Positions 54,697 to 64,000 are shown, counted from the stretch's first letter. The stretch: DNA of 64,000 nucleotides from Paracidovorax valerianellae (GCF_900102625.1 NZ_FMZC01000002.1:1-64000); one strand, 5' to 3'. Program-made: numbers and translations. The notes: a model not told the origin generated them from the letters alone.

Positions 54697-55331
54697 ATTG
54701 CGGGGAGTCGACAAGATCACCACCTGTGTGCCCCGTCGCTGCAACTCCTGGATCAGCCAATTTGCATCGAAGGCCTTGTCAGCCAGCAATGCATCCAAGC
54801 GCACGTCCGCGATCAACGCCTTCACCCCGGTGATGTCGTTGCGCTGCCCGGGCATCAGGATGAACTTCACCAAATTGCCCAACGCATTCGTCAAGGGCAG
54901 AATCTTCGTGGTCAGCCCCCCGCGTGAACGACCAATGGCTTGGCCCGAAGTCCCCCTTTTGCACCCTGGCCATGTCGATGCACTTTCACAATGGTGGCAT
55001 CCACCATCTCATATTCCATATCCGGCTGCTCACTCACCGCATCAAACAGAGCTTGGAATACATCCGCCTTGACCCAGTCCCGAAAGCGCTTGAACACCGT
55101 GTTCCACTTTCCGAACTCCTCAGGCAGGTCTCTCCACGGACTGCCCGTTCGGGCAATCCACAGCACCGCTTCCACGAAACGCCGTTTGTCCGTTCCACTG
55201 CGATCTGGATCGCTTGCTTTGCCTAGGCAATTGGGCTCCATCTTTGCCCACTGCGCGCCTGCTAATACCCATCGGATGTCATCTTCCGATTGCATCACAT
55301 CTTTCCACGCAATTGATTTGATTCTCAACAA
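54691..55331 (-). pseudogene. Truncated IS5-family (IS427-group-like) transposase
   Basis: Minus-strand fragments: N-terminal part from 55331 (DKRRFVEAVLWIARTGSPWRDLPEEFGKWNTVFKRFRDWVK, typical of IS5 OrfA), and after a frame change near AAAAGGGGG the second part (GGLTTKILPLTNALGNLVKF...ALLADKAFDANWLIQELQRRGTQVVI). It stops at the IS3 border, so the catalytic end is missing. The frame change is like the programmed shift of this group. Confidence 0.85.
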
Positions 55332-55354
55332 CTCCTAGGCAATTTCAATATAAA

Positions 55355-56434
55355 TCATTTCCGCCTGAAGTACTCAAGCCCTCCTTCTATTCCTTCAATT
55401 AAACAACCCAAAACATTTCTAAAGCTTGACTCAGAGTCAATCAATATTGATTTTTTTGTTTTTGCAAGAAAAACACTATCAACAAAGAAAAATAATGTTT
55501 CACCATCATCACTGATGAAGCCATTGCTATTGTCGACAGCAATAATTGGGCCTATCTCCCAGCGCCGCTCCAAAGGGCATAACTCAAGACGCCCCTCAAT
55601 TGATTTGATTTTTAAATTCTCACCAAGGCTGTCGAAGTCCATTTCCAATATATCCCGCAAAAACCCATCCTTCAAAAAAATTGACTTATAGCTGCTAATT
55701 TCAAAAAAGGAATAAATTCTCCGTTCTTGAGGATCTGGAAACTCTTCTATCCTACGCATAATTCTAGGAATAGAGTTGTGCTTAAGATAGTTATTTATAT
55801 CAAGGTAAATATTATATCTTACACCAGTGTTAGACGATGGATTGCAGTACAGGAATCCCATGCAATGATGATACTCAGATATCTTATCATCAAAAATGAA
55901 ACAATTATTAACTTGATCGAATTTAAGCTCAATTCTTTTATTTTTCAGAACTCCGTATGCGTTGAGTGTTGTTGAGATGGCATCCGCCACATAGCCAGTC
56001 CAATAGTCATGTAAATTAACTTGACCAATATCCATTCCGCATGAAGCAGACAGTCGTTCTTCAAATTTTCGCCTGAAGAGATCTAATGATAGAATATCCT
56101 TTTCTTCTTTCTCTAGAGTGCTATTTTCTATCAAATATTTTTTTCCGATGAGGCGGTACTGAACTCTTGTTATTTTTTCAAAATCAACTCCAATATTTAT
56201 CATGCAATAAATGCAATAGTAGTCTATCAGCGTCGCCATTGAGTTCAAGAGGGCGTCATTTAGAGCTTGATCCAGGATTTCCACCTCCTTATCGGAGCTG
56301 GAGTTTCTGAACTTTAAAAAATTATCTAAGCATACCTCATGAGTTGATTTTTTTTGACTGGCGAGGGCATAGATGCTTTTTATCTTTTGCAAGACATCTG
56401 CCTCCACATTTTTCGCCAAAAAATCTCTTTCCAT
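55355..56434 (-). CDS. AT-rich orphan gene of unknown function
   Basis: 359 residues, ATG with AAGGAGCG 7 bp upstream. Very rich in Lys, Ile, Asn, Phe and Tyr and in A/T codons, unlike every neighbour, so acquired from a low-GC source. No transmembrane segment, signal peptide or catalytic motif is recognised; it appears soluble and mostly alpha-helical in the first half. It lies between a truncated IS5 and an IS3 remnant in an island that carries two putative defence systems, so a defence or toxin role is possible but unsupported. Confidence 0.7.
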   Translation of the reverse strand: MERDFLAKNVEADVLQKIKSIYALASQKKSTHEVCLDNFLKFRNSSSDKEVEILDQALNDALLNSMATLIDYYCIYCMINIGVDFEKITRVQYRLIGKKYLIENSTLEKEEKDILSLDLFRRKFEERLSASCGMDIGQVNLHDYWTGYVADAISTTLNAYGVLKNKRIELKFDQVNNCFIFDDKISEYHHCMGFLYCNPSSNTGVRYNIYLDINNYLKHNSIPRIMRRIEEFPDPQERRIYSFFEISSYKSIFLKDGFLRDILEMDFDSLGENLKIKSIEGRLELCPLERRWEIGPIIAVDNSNGFISDDGETLFFFVDSVFLAKTKKSILIDSESSFRNVLGCLIEGIEGGLEYFRRK

Positions 56435-56523
56435 TACTCGCTCCTTATTTTTAATTTATCACGACGTCCACCCAATTTTGAGTAGCGCCTCAGTTTGGAG
56501 TCCAATTCCCTGCCCCGAGGAGA

Positions 56524-56950
56524 TTGGGCGTGAAGAAACGTTTTACTGACGAGCAGGTCATCGGCTTTCTGCGCGAAGCCGAAAGCGGCGTGGCGATCAA
56601 GGACCTGTGCCGGCGCCATGGCTTCAGCGAGGCCTCGTACTACCTGTGGCGCAGCAAATTCGGCGGGATGAGCGTCCCCGATGCCAAGCGGCTCAAGGAC
56701 CTCGAGTCCGAGAATGCTCGACTGAAGAAGTTGCTAGCCGAGCAGCTGTTCGAGAACGACCTGATCAAGGATGCGCTGCGAAAAAAGTGGTAAGCGCACC
56801 GGCGCGTCGTACGCTGGTGCGCGAGTGGATCGGGCGTCGCGCAGGGTCAGCGCTGTGCTCAGCCAGCGCCTGGTCGCGTTCAGCTCGCGCATCCAGGCGG
56901 CGCACTCGCTGACTGCGCCGGCCGGTCAAGTTCCCCGAGCCTCCTCTCAT
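56524..56950 (+). pseudogene. IS3-family remnant: intact OrfA and degenerate start of OrfB
   Basis: OrfA (56524-56793, 89 residues) reads MGVKKRFTDEQVIGFLREAESGVAIKDLCRRHGFSEASYYLWRSKFGG... and ends LRKKW, a second IS3 subtype. The poly-A slip site (AAAAAAG) follows, and the -1 frame gives VVSAPARRTLVREWIG before similarity is lost near 56870. The rest of OrfB is missing. Confidence 0.82.
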
Positions 56951-57045
56951 CGCAGAGGCTATTAGGGCTTGTTGTAAGCGCCTGGAACTCGCGCTGCCTG
57001 GTGCCAGCTACGCTAGGGCAATAGCAAACCACGGTGATTCAGCAA

Positions 57046-58269
57046 CTACTCAGATCCAATCGCCTTAAGAACACGCTTTGTTTCGACCAGCAGGAGGAGT
57101 TCGTCATCCCGGGTAATGAGTCGAGCGTGCATGGTCGCGATTCGTACCGGGAATAGACGCTGGAGCGATTCGCGAATGTCTTCCGGGCGGCCGAAGATGT
57201 TACTGAACACCGCATTCCAGTTGTCCTTCCGCTCGATGATTCCCTTGTAGTCGCTGAAGTCCGCATACTCGATAAGCGGCTGCTCATCCTGCCCCGCTTT
57301 AATGGCCTTATCCCTCTTCTCGGTCCATGCGTCAAGCATTTTGGCGGGGAGCTGCCGCTTCATCCAATGCTCACCGAAAGCTGCCTTCATGGCACCCTCG
57401 ATGAACCGTCGCAGCGCGATCTCGAAGCGCTGCAGGTGCTCAAAGGCTACGCGTGCCCGAGCTAAGCCATCCTCCTCTTCGTCCAGAGATTCGCTCGGAT
57501 CCAATCCCCGCAGACCTGCAATTCGTAGTCCTTCATCGAACGCAGACGGAGTGAAGTCCGTTAGGTTGGAATCGAGTCCGCGTTCTACGTAGAGTCCGGT
57601 GCGGAGCACCGGATCGACTAATAACTCAGGCTCTACACCGAGCCAATCGCGCCAATCGCCCAGGCTAGACCGCAGCACATCACCGAGGACAGGGTCGAAA
57701 GGGCGCAAGTCCTCAATGCCACGTCCCATGGCAACGATTTCCGAGAAAGCCTTGGTTGATGCAAACGGCTCTTCGATCTGTAGCCAAGGAGAATGCATCC
57801 TCGCCATAGCCGCAGCAAGGCTCTCCTCCGAACCGAACACCGCGGGCGGTATGCTGGTTGCGGTCAGAGCGTCATGAGCCATTCGGCTCAACTCGGATGC
57901 TCTGGGCAGTCGGAACAGGCTCTCATACGACTGCTTCGCCTCAAGGGCCACTTTTACTGACTGCCGGAGGTCCAAATGCTCCTCGAGAAGTCCGAGGCGC
58001 TTCTCATCCTCAAGCGGGCCCGAAAGCAATTTAGCTTCTTGATCGAGCTCCCGCAGCATCTTGGCAACACCTCCCACGTCTACCAGGTCTGACAACAACT
58101 TGCGGCGCTCCTCCTCCTGGTAAAGAAAGTCTATGGTCGCAGAAGCGATGCCGAGACTTTTGAGGGGGTCGTCACGACAACTGAGGAGCTGCCGCATGTC
58201 GCCCAAGGGATCCATGAGGCGACGGAGCGACTCCTGCTGTTCCCACATGCGCCGGAATTCATCAGACAT
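57046..58269 (-). CDS. Protein with C-terminal Swt1-type HEPN domain (putative RNase)
   Basis: 407 residues from ATG 58269 (a GTG just before it is possible; GAGAG lies upstream). Residues 1-265 are helical and acidic with no named domain. Residues about 279-408 match the HEPN_Swt1 fold: LQRFEIALRRFIEGAMKAAFGEHW, YADFSDYKGIIERKDNWNAVFSNIFG and the active-site R-x4-H as RIATMH (Arg377-His382, numbering from the GTG). HEPN domains of this class are RNases in many bacterial conflict systems. It follows the NACHT protein on the same strand after a 229-bp gap and probably works with it (inference). Confidence 0.8.
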   Translation of the reverse strand: MSDEFRRMWEQQESLRRLMDPLGDMRQLLSCRDDPLKSLGIASATIDFLYQEEERRKLLSDLVDVGGVAKMLRELDQEAKLLSGPLEDEKRLGLLEEHLDLRQSVKVALEAKQSYESLFRLPRASELSRMAHDALTATSIPPAVFGSEESLAAAMARMHSPWLQIEEPFASTKAFSEIVAMGRGIEDLRPFDPVLGDVLRSSLGDWRDWLGVEPELLVDPVLRTGLYVERGLDSNLTDFTPSAFDEGLRIAGLRGLDPSESLDEEEDGLARARVAFEHLQRFEIALRRFIEGAMKAAFGEHWMKRQLPAKMLDAWTEKRDKAIKAGQDEQPLIEYADFSDYKGIIERKDNWNAVFSNIFGRPEDIRESLQRLFPVRIATMHARLITRDDELLLLVETKRVLKAIGSE

Positions 58270-58498
58270 CACGTCACTCTCAGAGTTGCGGTTACTTAAG
58301 CATCAAACGAACAAGCAGGTTAATTCCGTTGAAGCGGAGAGTTTCTGCACGTAGCCAGGAGCGGACGACCCGCAACCTATGAAAGACTAGCCTATCCAAT
58401 TCCAGAGCTCCCAGGATTGCCTACTGCTACTGTGCCGAACCTAAGTATGCCGTACCCCACCCCACTCTTAGTATTGAGATACGCCATAACATCCGACT

Positions 58499-61400
58499 CT
58501 ACAGGGGAGATGCTAAATCAGGCTCGCGCACCGCCACTCTCCTTGATGCACTTGGCCATTCCTTAAGAAATAAGTAAACCGATACCGCCCAAGGAGTTCC
58601 CCGACCTATCGCAGCATCAAGCCCATCTTCTGGAGGATCGTGAGACGCTACAAACTGTGAATTGAAACGATCCATCAATGCTTGGACATGCTCTTCGATA
58701 TCCCATCGCGTACCGGCCATCAGCGAGATGGCTGTCAGTGACAACGAAGGATTTTCCGATTCGAGCCAGCGGACAAGCGACGATTTAGATCCCTCCCACT
58801 TGGCCCAGAGGCGCAGCACATTAATGTCCTCAGCTCGATATTGCCATGTTGCCATTGGCTCCGAGAGAAATTCGACTGCCGCTTTCTCAGCATCTAGCGC
58901 ATTGCTCATCAAAATCGCGACAAGCAGCCGATCCCGAATACCAAGTTTGGTGCGTTCATCAGGGAACAACGAGCGGCTCCAAGCAGCCACCTCCCCATAT
59001 GGCCAACCTAGGGCCACATGCCCAAGCACACCATCCGACAAGTGACGTGACGCGTTCTGTAGAACTCCAAGCAACGATGAAAGCTCGGACCAGATGTCCT
59101 CTTGGGAAGAAAACTGGGCTGCCAGAACACGTGCAGCTGCGCAGGCTACATCACCATGATGGCCTCTTCCTATGCTCTCTATGAGCAGAGATCGCAACGA
59201 CGGACTTTGGGGGCGATGCTGTGCAAAGGCATCAAAGTACGCGGAGCCGATCAAATCGGGCGCCCCCTTCTCAAAATAGTTTCCAAGCATCTGCTCCAGG
59301 AATGGGTTTCGCTCGAATAAGGCGTCATAGCCAGATCGAACCAGTTCTGCCACAGGAAGTTCATCCTTGACGTTATGCTCCAACAGCAACGGCCTGAGCA
59401 CTTCCCAATGCTCAATTAGAGCTCCGACCGACACTGGGTCTCTTCCCTCCCATTCGATGAGCCCATGCGTCCAATCGGACCTGCCATTTTTGACCAGGGC
59501 CGAGACGATTCGCGGATAGACCCCAAGCTCCAGCAGGGCCGCCAAGGCGGTCCTGCGTCGCACATCCATGTATGTGCCATTGGAATCCAGCTCGGGCAGC
59601 AGGAACAGTTCCAACCGTTCGGCCAATACGGGGTCACTCTTGGCGGCCCGGGCGCGTGCCATTAGACAGCTCGCCCTGACCGCGCTGTCCTCTTCCGCCA
59701 ACGGAAATGGCGTCATCTCGATGACCGCAGTAAGATCAGTAGCCCGCTCATGCAGGACAGAAGCCACGGCCATCCTTACATCGGAAGGTGCCGGTACTGC
59801 CGCAGCTAGAAGGCGCGATGCAACCCCGACGACATCCTGAAAGGATGTTGCAAAGCTCCCGGGGTTTGGCCCATCGATGTTGGCCAATGCATCCTCGAGT
59901 ATCTCCATGCTCTTGGGATCGTCTGGAAAGGCGCTCGCGAACCGACCTTGAAGCTCTGTCCGGTGGTAGTACCAGACTTTTGCATTGTCGAGTAGCGTCC
60001 TCGTGAACCGCTTGGTCTGTTCATCAGGGTACTCATCAAGGAGAGCCATGACGGCACCGACCTCCCGGGACGCGACGGTTTCTTGTGCGATTTCGCGAAG
60101 CCACCCGACACGCTGATCGGAATCCGGGAAAAGAATCTTTCCGAAGCCTCCTAGGGGCGCTGCCACATCGATGCAGCCACTCGCCCAGTCCTTGAGTTTG
60201 CCTCGTACCACCTCATCCTCCCCCCATCCGCGATGAAGGGCGATAGCTATCCAATATCGACCACGTTGATCCGCTGCTTCATATGAGGCTATGAGTTCGT
60301 TCTTCGCTGCTTCGTCACCGAGTGCGATCATCGCGTAAGCCGTCTGCGGGTCCCACAGCACATGCTTGTACTTTTCCCGATCCTCGCTCAAAGCGCTCCG
60401 AATTGCGGCCGAAATTCGGGCGTTCCCGCGAAATCCCAAAGATATATCTTCCCAGATACGGTCCTGACCGAACGACAACGCTCGACCAAATCTCATAACC
60501 AACGAAGCCACAATCTCTGCGACTTCGAGATCCCCAGGGTAACAGCGGACGAGATATAGAAGTGGCAACTCGACGTTCATCGTCCCTTGTAGGTTGCTCA
60601 ACCGTTCTATCAGAAACTGGCGTAGCCGCTGGTGCCTTGGCCATCCCTTGCATAACAGATCAATCGGCTCATGGCGAATCCAGAAGTCCAATGTATTCGT
60701 AGCCCACAGCATCCAGAGCCGGTTAAGGTCTGCATCGGTCTGCTGCCCACGCTCGATTCGGATACGCGATGCCACCAAGAACAATTCGGCATTGACAGTT
60801 TTTCCATTCGCATCGGCACACTCTGTGGCCACCTCCAACCACTCCAGCCTACTCGCCAATCCATGTAGCGCAGCAGCCCGGACTTCAGGCTGAACGTGAC
60901 TGATTGCGAACGTTCTAAGGGTGGTCAGAGCATCGTCGGTATCAGCGAAAACATGGGAGAATGTTTCGGCAGCTGCGCGACGACACTTGACCTCTTCGTC
61001 TTGGAAAGCGCGAATAAGCGTGGATCGCAGGGCTGGGGAGGGCGTCCATGCCTTGAATGCAGTCAGCAGCGCCTTCCGTTTAGAACTCAATTGGCCGGGA
61101 AGCCATCGTTGGATTGCGGATCGACACTCGCCTCTCACGGGTGTTCCCAGCGCGCCAACCACGATGCTCTTGGCCAATGCCGTTCGCAACTCGACGAAAG
61201 GGGAAGTCTCCACCTCTTTGATGGCTTGCTCAACGATTCGACGCGCTTCGCTGACTGAAAGCCCTAAATCCGAGGTTGCAATCTCCGTGCGCAGTTCAAT
61301 CGACTGCGTCCGAAGCCATTCCTCGGCAGCGCCTAGCTCCTCCAGACGCTGAGATGCCCGGCTGGCGAGTACCTTTTCGCCCCGCTCGCCCAGAATTCCG

Positions 61401-63487
61401 AACCAGGCAATCAAACTTTCACGCCAAGCCGGGTTCGTCCAGATGCCGGCCATCCATGCGAGTTGGTCTTCGTGCGGTTCGCGCGCAACCGATTCAGCGG
61501 CCAGATACTCCTGAATACTCAAGTGCAAGAGGCCAAGTTCTCCCGGCGAACGCTCGACCAAGACCCCATACTGGCTCGTCAATTGGCCAACGGCTTCCCC
61601 TGCGATCCTCCGTGCCTTTGCGGCCGACTCGCCCAAGCCGTAGATATCGTCTATCAGAAACTCAGTACAGACCTGCTCGCACCGCTCTCTCACGAGGGAA
61701 CGAGTCGGCTGCGATTGCATTTCCCGAGCTAGTCGTATGAGCATCTCCCTGAGATCTGCAGGCTTCAGACCCAAGGAACTTATCGGCGCCGACGTGCCAC
61801 TTGCTTGCGCACGGGCGGCAGGATGCTTCGAAAGCAGCAGTTCCACGATTTGCCTATAGGCCTCGACCCGAGCCTCGGGAAGCTGATGGGAGAACCTGAA
61901 GAGTTGGATCAATGACTGGCATAGCAACGGGTTGCGGGCTAGTTCGAGCGTTTTCGGACTGCCACTTGCCTCGCGCAGGAATGCTTGCGCCCGACGATGG
62001 CCCAGCTTGCCCCCTTCATGCATGGCCTCGGGTACGTCATCAGGAACTGCTTCCAAGAAGTCGAACCAGCGCGTAGCGAGCTCCTCAATCTTCTGGTTGC
62101 TGAAAGGAGCAAGCGTCGCAGTTGCCCACGCTGGGGGTATGCCGAGGGTTCTGTAGCTTTGGGGGCGGCCAGTACAGATAACAAACGCATCATAGGACTC
62201 GAGAAATGTCAGGATGCGATCGAGCGCTTCGCGCCCAGCGTGCTCGTCCGTCGCCTCGTCCAAGCCATCGACAAGAAGCAGGACTTGCCCGCCGCGCACC
62301 GCTCGCTGGAACAGCGGGTAAACATCCGCGAAACTGTACTGATGAAGCCATTGCCGGAAAAAATCATCGATGCTAGTGCCCTGCTCCCGACCGATGGCCG
62401 CTGAAAACCGGGAGAACGACATCCATATCGGTAGACGGGCAGAGTGGCCAGAATCCAGTGCCTCGAGATCCAACCTTTCCGGTTTGAGGATAGACAAAGC
62501 AAAGTACCGAAGAAGCGCGCTCTTCCCGTAACCTGGCTCGCCAAGAACGACACACCTCCTCCGGTCCCTCAACCAATCGAACACCGACCTCCTGATTTCA
62601 TACGTCGTCGGATTTGCTTTCGAAGATCCCGTAGTTACTTGACCCCTGACATCTCCAGCCGGCTCTCCGTCCCGGGTTGATGCTTTCGTCGTCGAGTGGT
62701 TCACTGAAACCACATCAACTTGAGTTCGCTCGACGACATCGGCCATGACGTAACGATCGCGTAAGTCCAGGGGCGAGCTCCGATCTGTACGCAAGCCTGG
62801 ATCGTGCTGCAAGAAAAGAACGGAGTAGAGATTTGCTAGCCGGGCCCGAAGAGCTCCGAGCTCGTAACCGTTCAATCGATCCCCGAGGCTAATAGCCGCA
62901 TCCTGGCCATTGAAGCTGGACACCCAGGCGCGACCAAAAAAATCATCGACAATGTCCTGATGGATTTTTAGACGCTCGCAGATTAAGCCCGCCGCTGATC
63001 CATCCCAGACCGACAACGCAATATTCCGCTCTGCCAATCTGCCTCGTGCGCGGCCCACTGCATCCTGCAACTGGGTGTTCTGGAGAGACGCAGAAACACA
63101 TAAGACAAACTCGCTAGTGCTCTCCACCCATTTCCCCGAAAGGAACTTGTCCACGGCGGAAGCAACGTCCACAGCATCGAATCCAGATACCTTCTTGCAC
63201 TGGTAACAAACCCTATGCGCAGGCTGCCCCGAACGCACTGCGATGATGTCTATACCGCCCTGCGATTGTCCCGGCATGCCATAGGCAGAGCAGTCAATGA
63301 CGTTATCCTCCCTTCGAACCAACCGAAGAATAAGACGTTCAAAGTCTTGCCACGACAATTCGCCAAGGGGCAGGGATTGCTCACGAGTCTCGACGGGCGG
63401 TTTGGGTTCAGGACCAGTCGGTGGTTCTTGCAGCCACGATGGTGCCTCGCTTGAAAGGCGAACCACTGAACTGCCAACAACTGCCAT
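58499..63487 (-). CDS. Nuclease-NACHT-repeat STAND protein (Avs/bNACHT-like immune sensor)
   Basis: 1662 residues, AGAGAGGA Shine-Dalgarno. N-terminal Mrr-like PD-(D/E)xK nuclease (about 40-130): LSWQDFERLILRLV, Asp80 in GGIDII and Gln96-Cys-Lys98 in CYQCKK. NACHT ATPase from about 300: Walker A GEPGYGKS (316-323), Walker B LLLVDGLDE (to Glu411), RNPLLCQSLIQLF and the LHLSIQEYLAA (654-664) motif. About 1000 C-terminal residues form alpha-helical HEAT/ARM-like repeats suited to ligand sensing. This is the plan of Avs and bacterial NLR-like anti-phage proteins: target binding to repeats, ATP-driven assembly, nuclease activation. The closest named clade cannot be told from the sequence alone. 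Confidence 0.88.
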   Translation of the reverse strand: MAVVGSSVVRLSSEAPSWLQEPPTGPEPKPPVETREQSLPLGELSWQDFERLILRLVRREDNVIDCSAYGMPGQSQGGIDIIAVRSGQPAHRVCYQCKKVSGFDAVDVASAVDKFLSGKWVESTSEFVLCVSASLQNTQLQDAVGRARGRLAERNIALSVWDGSAAGLICERLKIHQDIVDDFFGRAWVSSFNGQDAAISLGDRLNGYELGALRARLANLYSVLFLQHDPGLRTDRSSPLDLRDRYVMADVVERTQVDVVSVNHSTTKASTRDGEPAGDVRGQVTTGSSKANPTTYEIRRSVFDWLRDRRRCVVLGEPGYGKSALLRYFALSILKPERLDLEALDSGHSARLPIWMSFSRFSAAIGREQGTSIDDFFRQWLHQYSFADVYPLFQRAVRGGQVLLLVDGLDEATDEHAGREALDRILTFLESYDAFVICTGRPQSYRTLGIPPAWATATLAPFSNQKIEELATRWFDFLEAVPDDVPEAMHEGGKLGHRRAQAFLREASGSPKTLELARNPLLCQSLIQLFRFSHQLPEARVEAYRQIVELLLSKHPAARAQASGTSAPISSLGLKPADLREMLIRLAREMQSQPTRSLVRERCEQVCTEFLIDDIYGLGESAAKARRIAGEAVGQLTSQYGVLVERSPGELGLLHLSIQEYLAAESVAREPHEDQLAWMAGIWTNPAWRESLIAWFGILGERGEKVLASRASQRLEELGAAEEWLRTQSIELRTEIATSDLGLSVSEARRIVEQAIKEVETSPFVELRTALAKSIVVGALGTPVRGECRSAIQRWLPGQLSSKRKALLTAFKAWTPSPALRSTLIRAFQDEEVKCRRAAAETFSHVFADTDDALTTLRTFAISHVQPEVRAAALHGLASRLEWLEVATECADANGKTVNAELFLVASRIRIERGQQTDADLNRLWMLWATNTLDFWIRHEPIDLLCKGWPRHQRLRQFLIERLSNLQGTMNVELPLLYLVRCYPGDLEVAEIVASLVMRFGRALSFGQDRIWEDISLGFRGNARISAAIRSALSEDREKYKHVLWDPQTAYAMIALGDEAAKNELIASYEAADQRGRYWIAIALHRGWGEDEVVRGKLKDWASGCIDVAAPLGGFGKILFPDSDQRVGWLREIAQETVASREVGAVMALLDEYPDEQTKRFTRTLLDNAKVWYYHRTELQGRFASAFPDDPKSMEILEDALANIDGPNPGSFATSFQDVVGVASRLLAAAVPAPSDVRMAVASVLHERATDLTAVIEMTPFPLAEEDSAVRASCLMARARAAKSDPVLAERLELFLLPELDSNGTYMDVRRRTALAALLELGVYPRIVSALVKNGRSDWTHGLIEWEGRDPVSVGALIEHWEVLRPLLLEHNVKDELPVAELVRSGYDALFERNPFLEQMLGNYFEKGAPDLIGSAYFDAFAQHRPQSPSLRSLLIESIGRGHHGDVACAAARVLAAQFSSQEDIWSELSSLLGVLQNASRHLSDGVLGHVALGWPYGEVAAWSRSLFPDERTKLGIRDRLLVAILMSNALDAEKAAVEFLSEPMATWQYRAEDINVLRLWAKWEGSKSSLVRWLESENPSLSLTAISLMAGTRWDIEEHVQALMDRFNSQFVASHDPPEDGLDAAIGRGTPWAVSVYLFLKEWPSASRRVAVREPDLASPL

Positions 63488-63562
63488 TCGATCCTCTCTC
63501 TTCTATTCCCTACACTTGATGTTGCACATTAGCATCGTCGCGCTGGAGGTTAAACCAATCGC

Positions 63563-63627
63563 CGGACAACAGTAGATGACATCCGGGTTGTCCGCGCAGC
63601 AACTCGTAGCACCCTACGAGTTGCTGC
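63563..63627. other. Two nested inverted repeats upstream of the NACHT gene
   Basis: First: CGGACAAC (63563-63570) and GTTGTCCG (63587-63594). Second: a 14-bp perfect stem, GCAGCAACTCGTAG and CTACGAGTTGCTGC (63596-63627), with a CACC loop. Located 76 bp upstream of the NACHT start, in a gap with no gene. They could be a terminator, attenuator or operator. Confidence 0.7.
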
Positions 63628-63703
63628 CGATGGGCCTTCCGTTACCTGCAAGAACAAAGCAGAGTACATTCTTCGATGTTAGCGACAGGCAGTTTCGAGT
63701 CGG

Positions 63704-63856
63704 CAGTAGACGACTCGATACGACATCCAAGACTCAGGAGTGACATCCACGGTTATCGAATCCACGGCAACCAGGGCTCACGATATCCATGACCTTCAGG
63801 CTGTAGGCCTTCAATTCTCGGTTGACCTAGTCCCTGGACGCCAACCCATAAGAATC
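63704..63856. repeat. 153-bp direct repeat, copy 2
   Basis: Partner of 53378-53530 (see there). It lies about 220 bp upstream of the NACHT gene start, beyond the inverted repeats. Confidence 0.85.
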
Positions 63857-63916
63857 AGGGTCGCGCGCAATTCGGATTGTTCTGCCTATACAGACGCGTT
63901 GCCCCCAATATCAAGC

Positions 63917-64000
63917 TCAATCAAACATGGCCTTGATTGCAAGGTAGCGCTCCGACAGCGCAGATGCATCTTCCCTGCCCGCAGTCGTAGTCCTGGAAGA
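63917..64000 (-). CDS. Possible C-terminus of a gene running in from the right
   Basis: From the right edge the minus strand reads ...TTTAGREDASALSERYLAIKAMFD then TGA, without interruption. The composition is protein-like but too short to identify, and could be chance. Confidence 0.3.
   Translation of the reverse strand, partial: SSRTTTAGREDASALSERYLAIKAMFD

Overview
The window is high-GC DNA from a plant-associated member of the Comamonadaceae (Burkholderiales), most like Acidovorax/Paracidovorax of the avenae-citrulli group. The evidence is the gene complement (branched-chain and betaine ABC operons, a malonate operon, Bug-type binding protein, small Trp-rich protein), a short palindromic repeat recurring at gene ends, and a leucine-rich-repeat/Fic type III effector behind a textbook HrpX promoter (PIP box plus -10). 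The species is inferred, not proven.

Layout. 1-5.8 kb: a minus-strand branched-chain amino-acid-type ABC operon (amidohydrolase, binding protein, livH, livM, livG, livF running off the left edge) with a divergent LysR regulator. 7.1-8.7 kb: a diguanylate cyclase. 8.8-14.7 kb: a malonate operon, matR-matA-Bug binding protein-enoyl-CoA hydratase-matB. 15-18.4 kb: lgt and a Fur-box-controlled TonB siderophore receptor. 18.4-20.9 kb: the LRR-Fic effector and a small exported protein. 21-28.9 kb: bacterioferritin, LysR, ilvD, a Trp-rich protein, cytochrome c, a membrane protein, acs and a UPF0114 protein. 29-33.2 kb: a glycine betaine transporter with a long leader, whose binding-protein gene proX carries an in-frame amber codon at the end of its signal peptide. 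33.2-49.9 kb: LysR, gltI-like gene, class V aminotransferase, secreted intradiol-dioxygenase-like lipoprotein, two-component system, topoisomerase IB, two unrelated fumarases around an MHYT-GGDEF-EAL protein, murI, a YgjP-type metalloprotease, a conserved protein and tRNA-Leu.

From about 50.03 kb the sequence changes character. An almost exact copy of the 3' end of tRNA-Gly (the attachment sequence used by ICEclc-type elements) lies next to a terminator. Everything to its right looks like island cargo of lower and uneven GC: a gene remnant, a TPR-like/CHAT caspase-like protease, an IS3 element with an intact frameshift signal, a truncated IS5 element, an AT-rich orphan gene, an IS3 remnant, and a two-gene module. 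That module is a 1662-residue nuclease-NACHT-repeat protein followed by a protein with a C-terminal Swt1-type HEPN domain. Two 153-bp direct repeats, about 75% alike, bracket the IS-rich part and the NACHT module. The NACHT/HEPN pair and the CHAT protease are the best candidates for undescribed immune systems.

Throughout the chromosome-like part, at least eight copies or partial copies of one repeat (a GCTATT/AATAGC palindrome, in full copies linked to a CCTCCAGCGCAAT arm) sit mostly at gene ends. One copy lies inside the enoyl-CoA hydratase reading frame and another encodes the end of a LysR protein.
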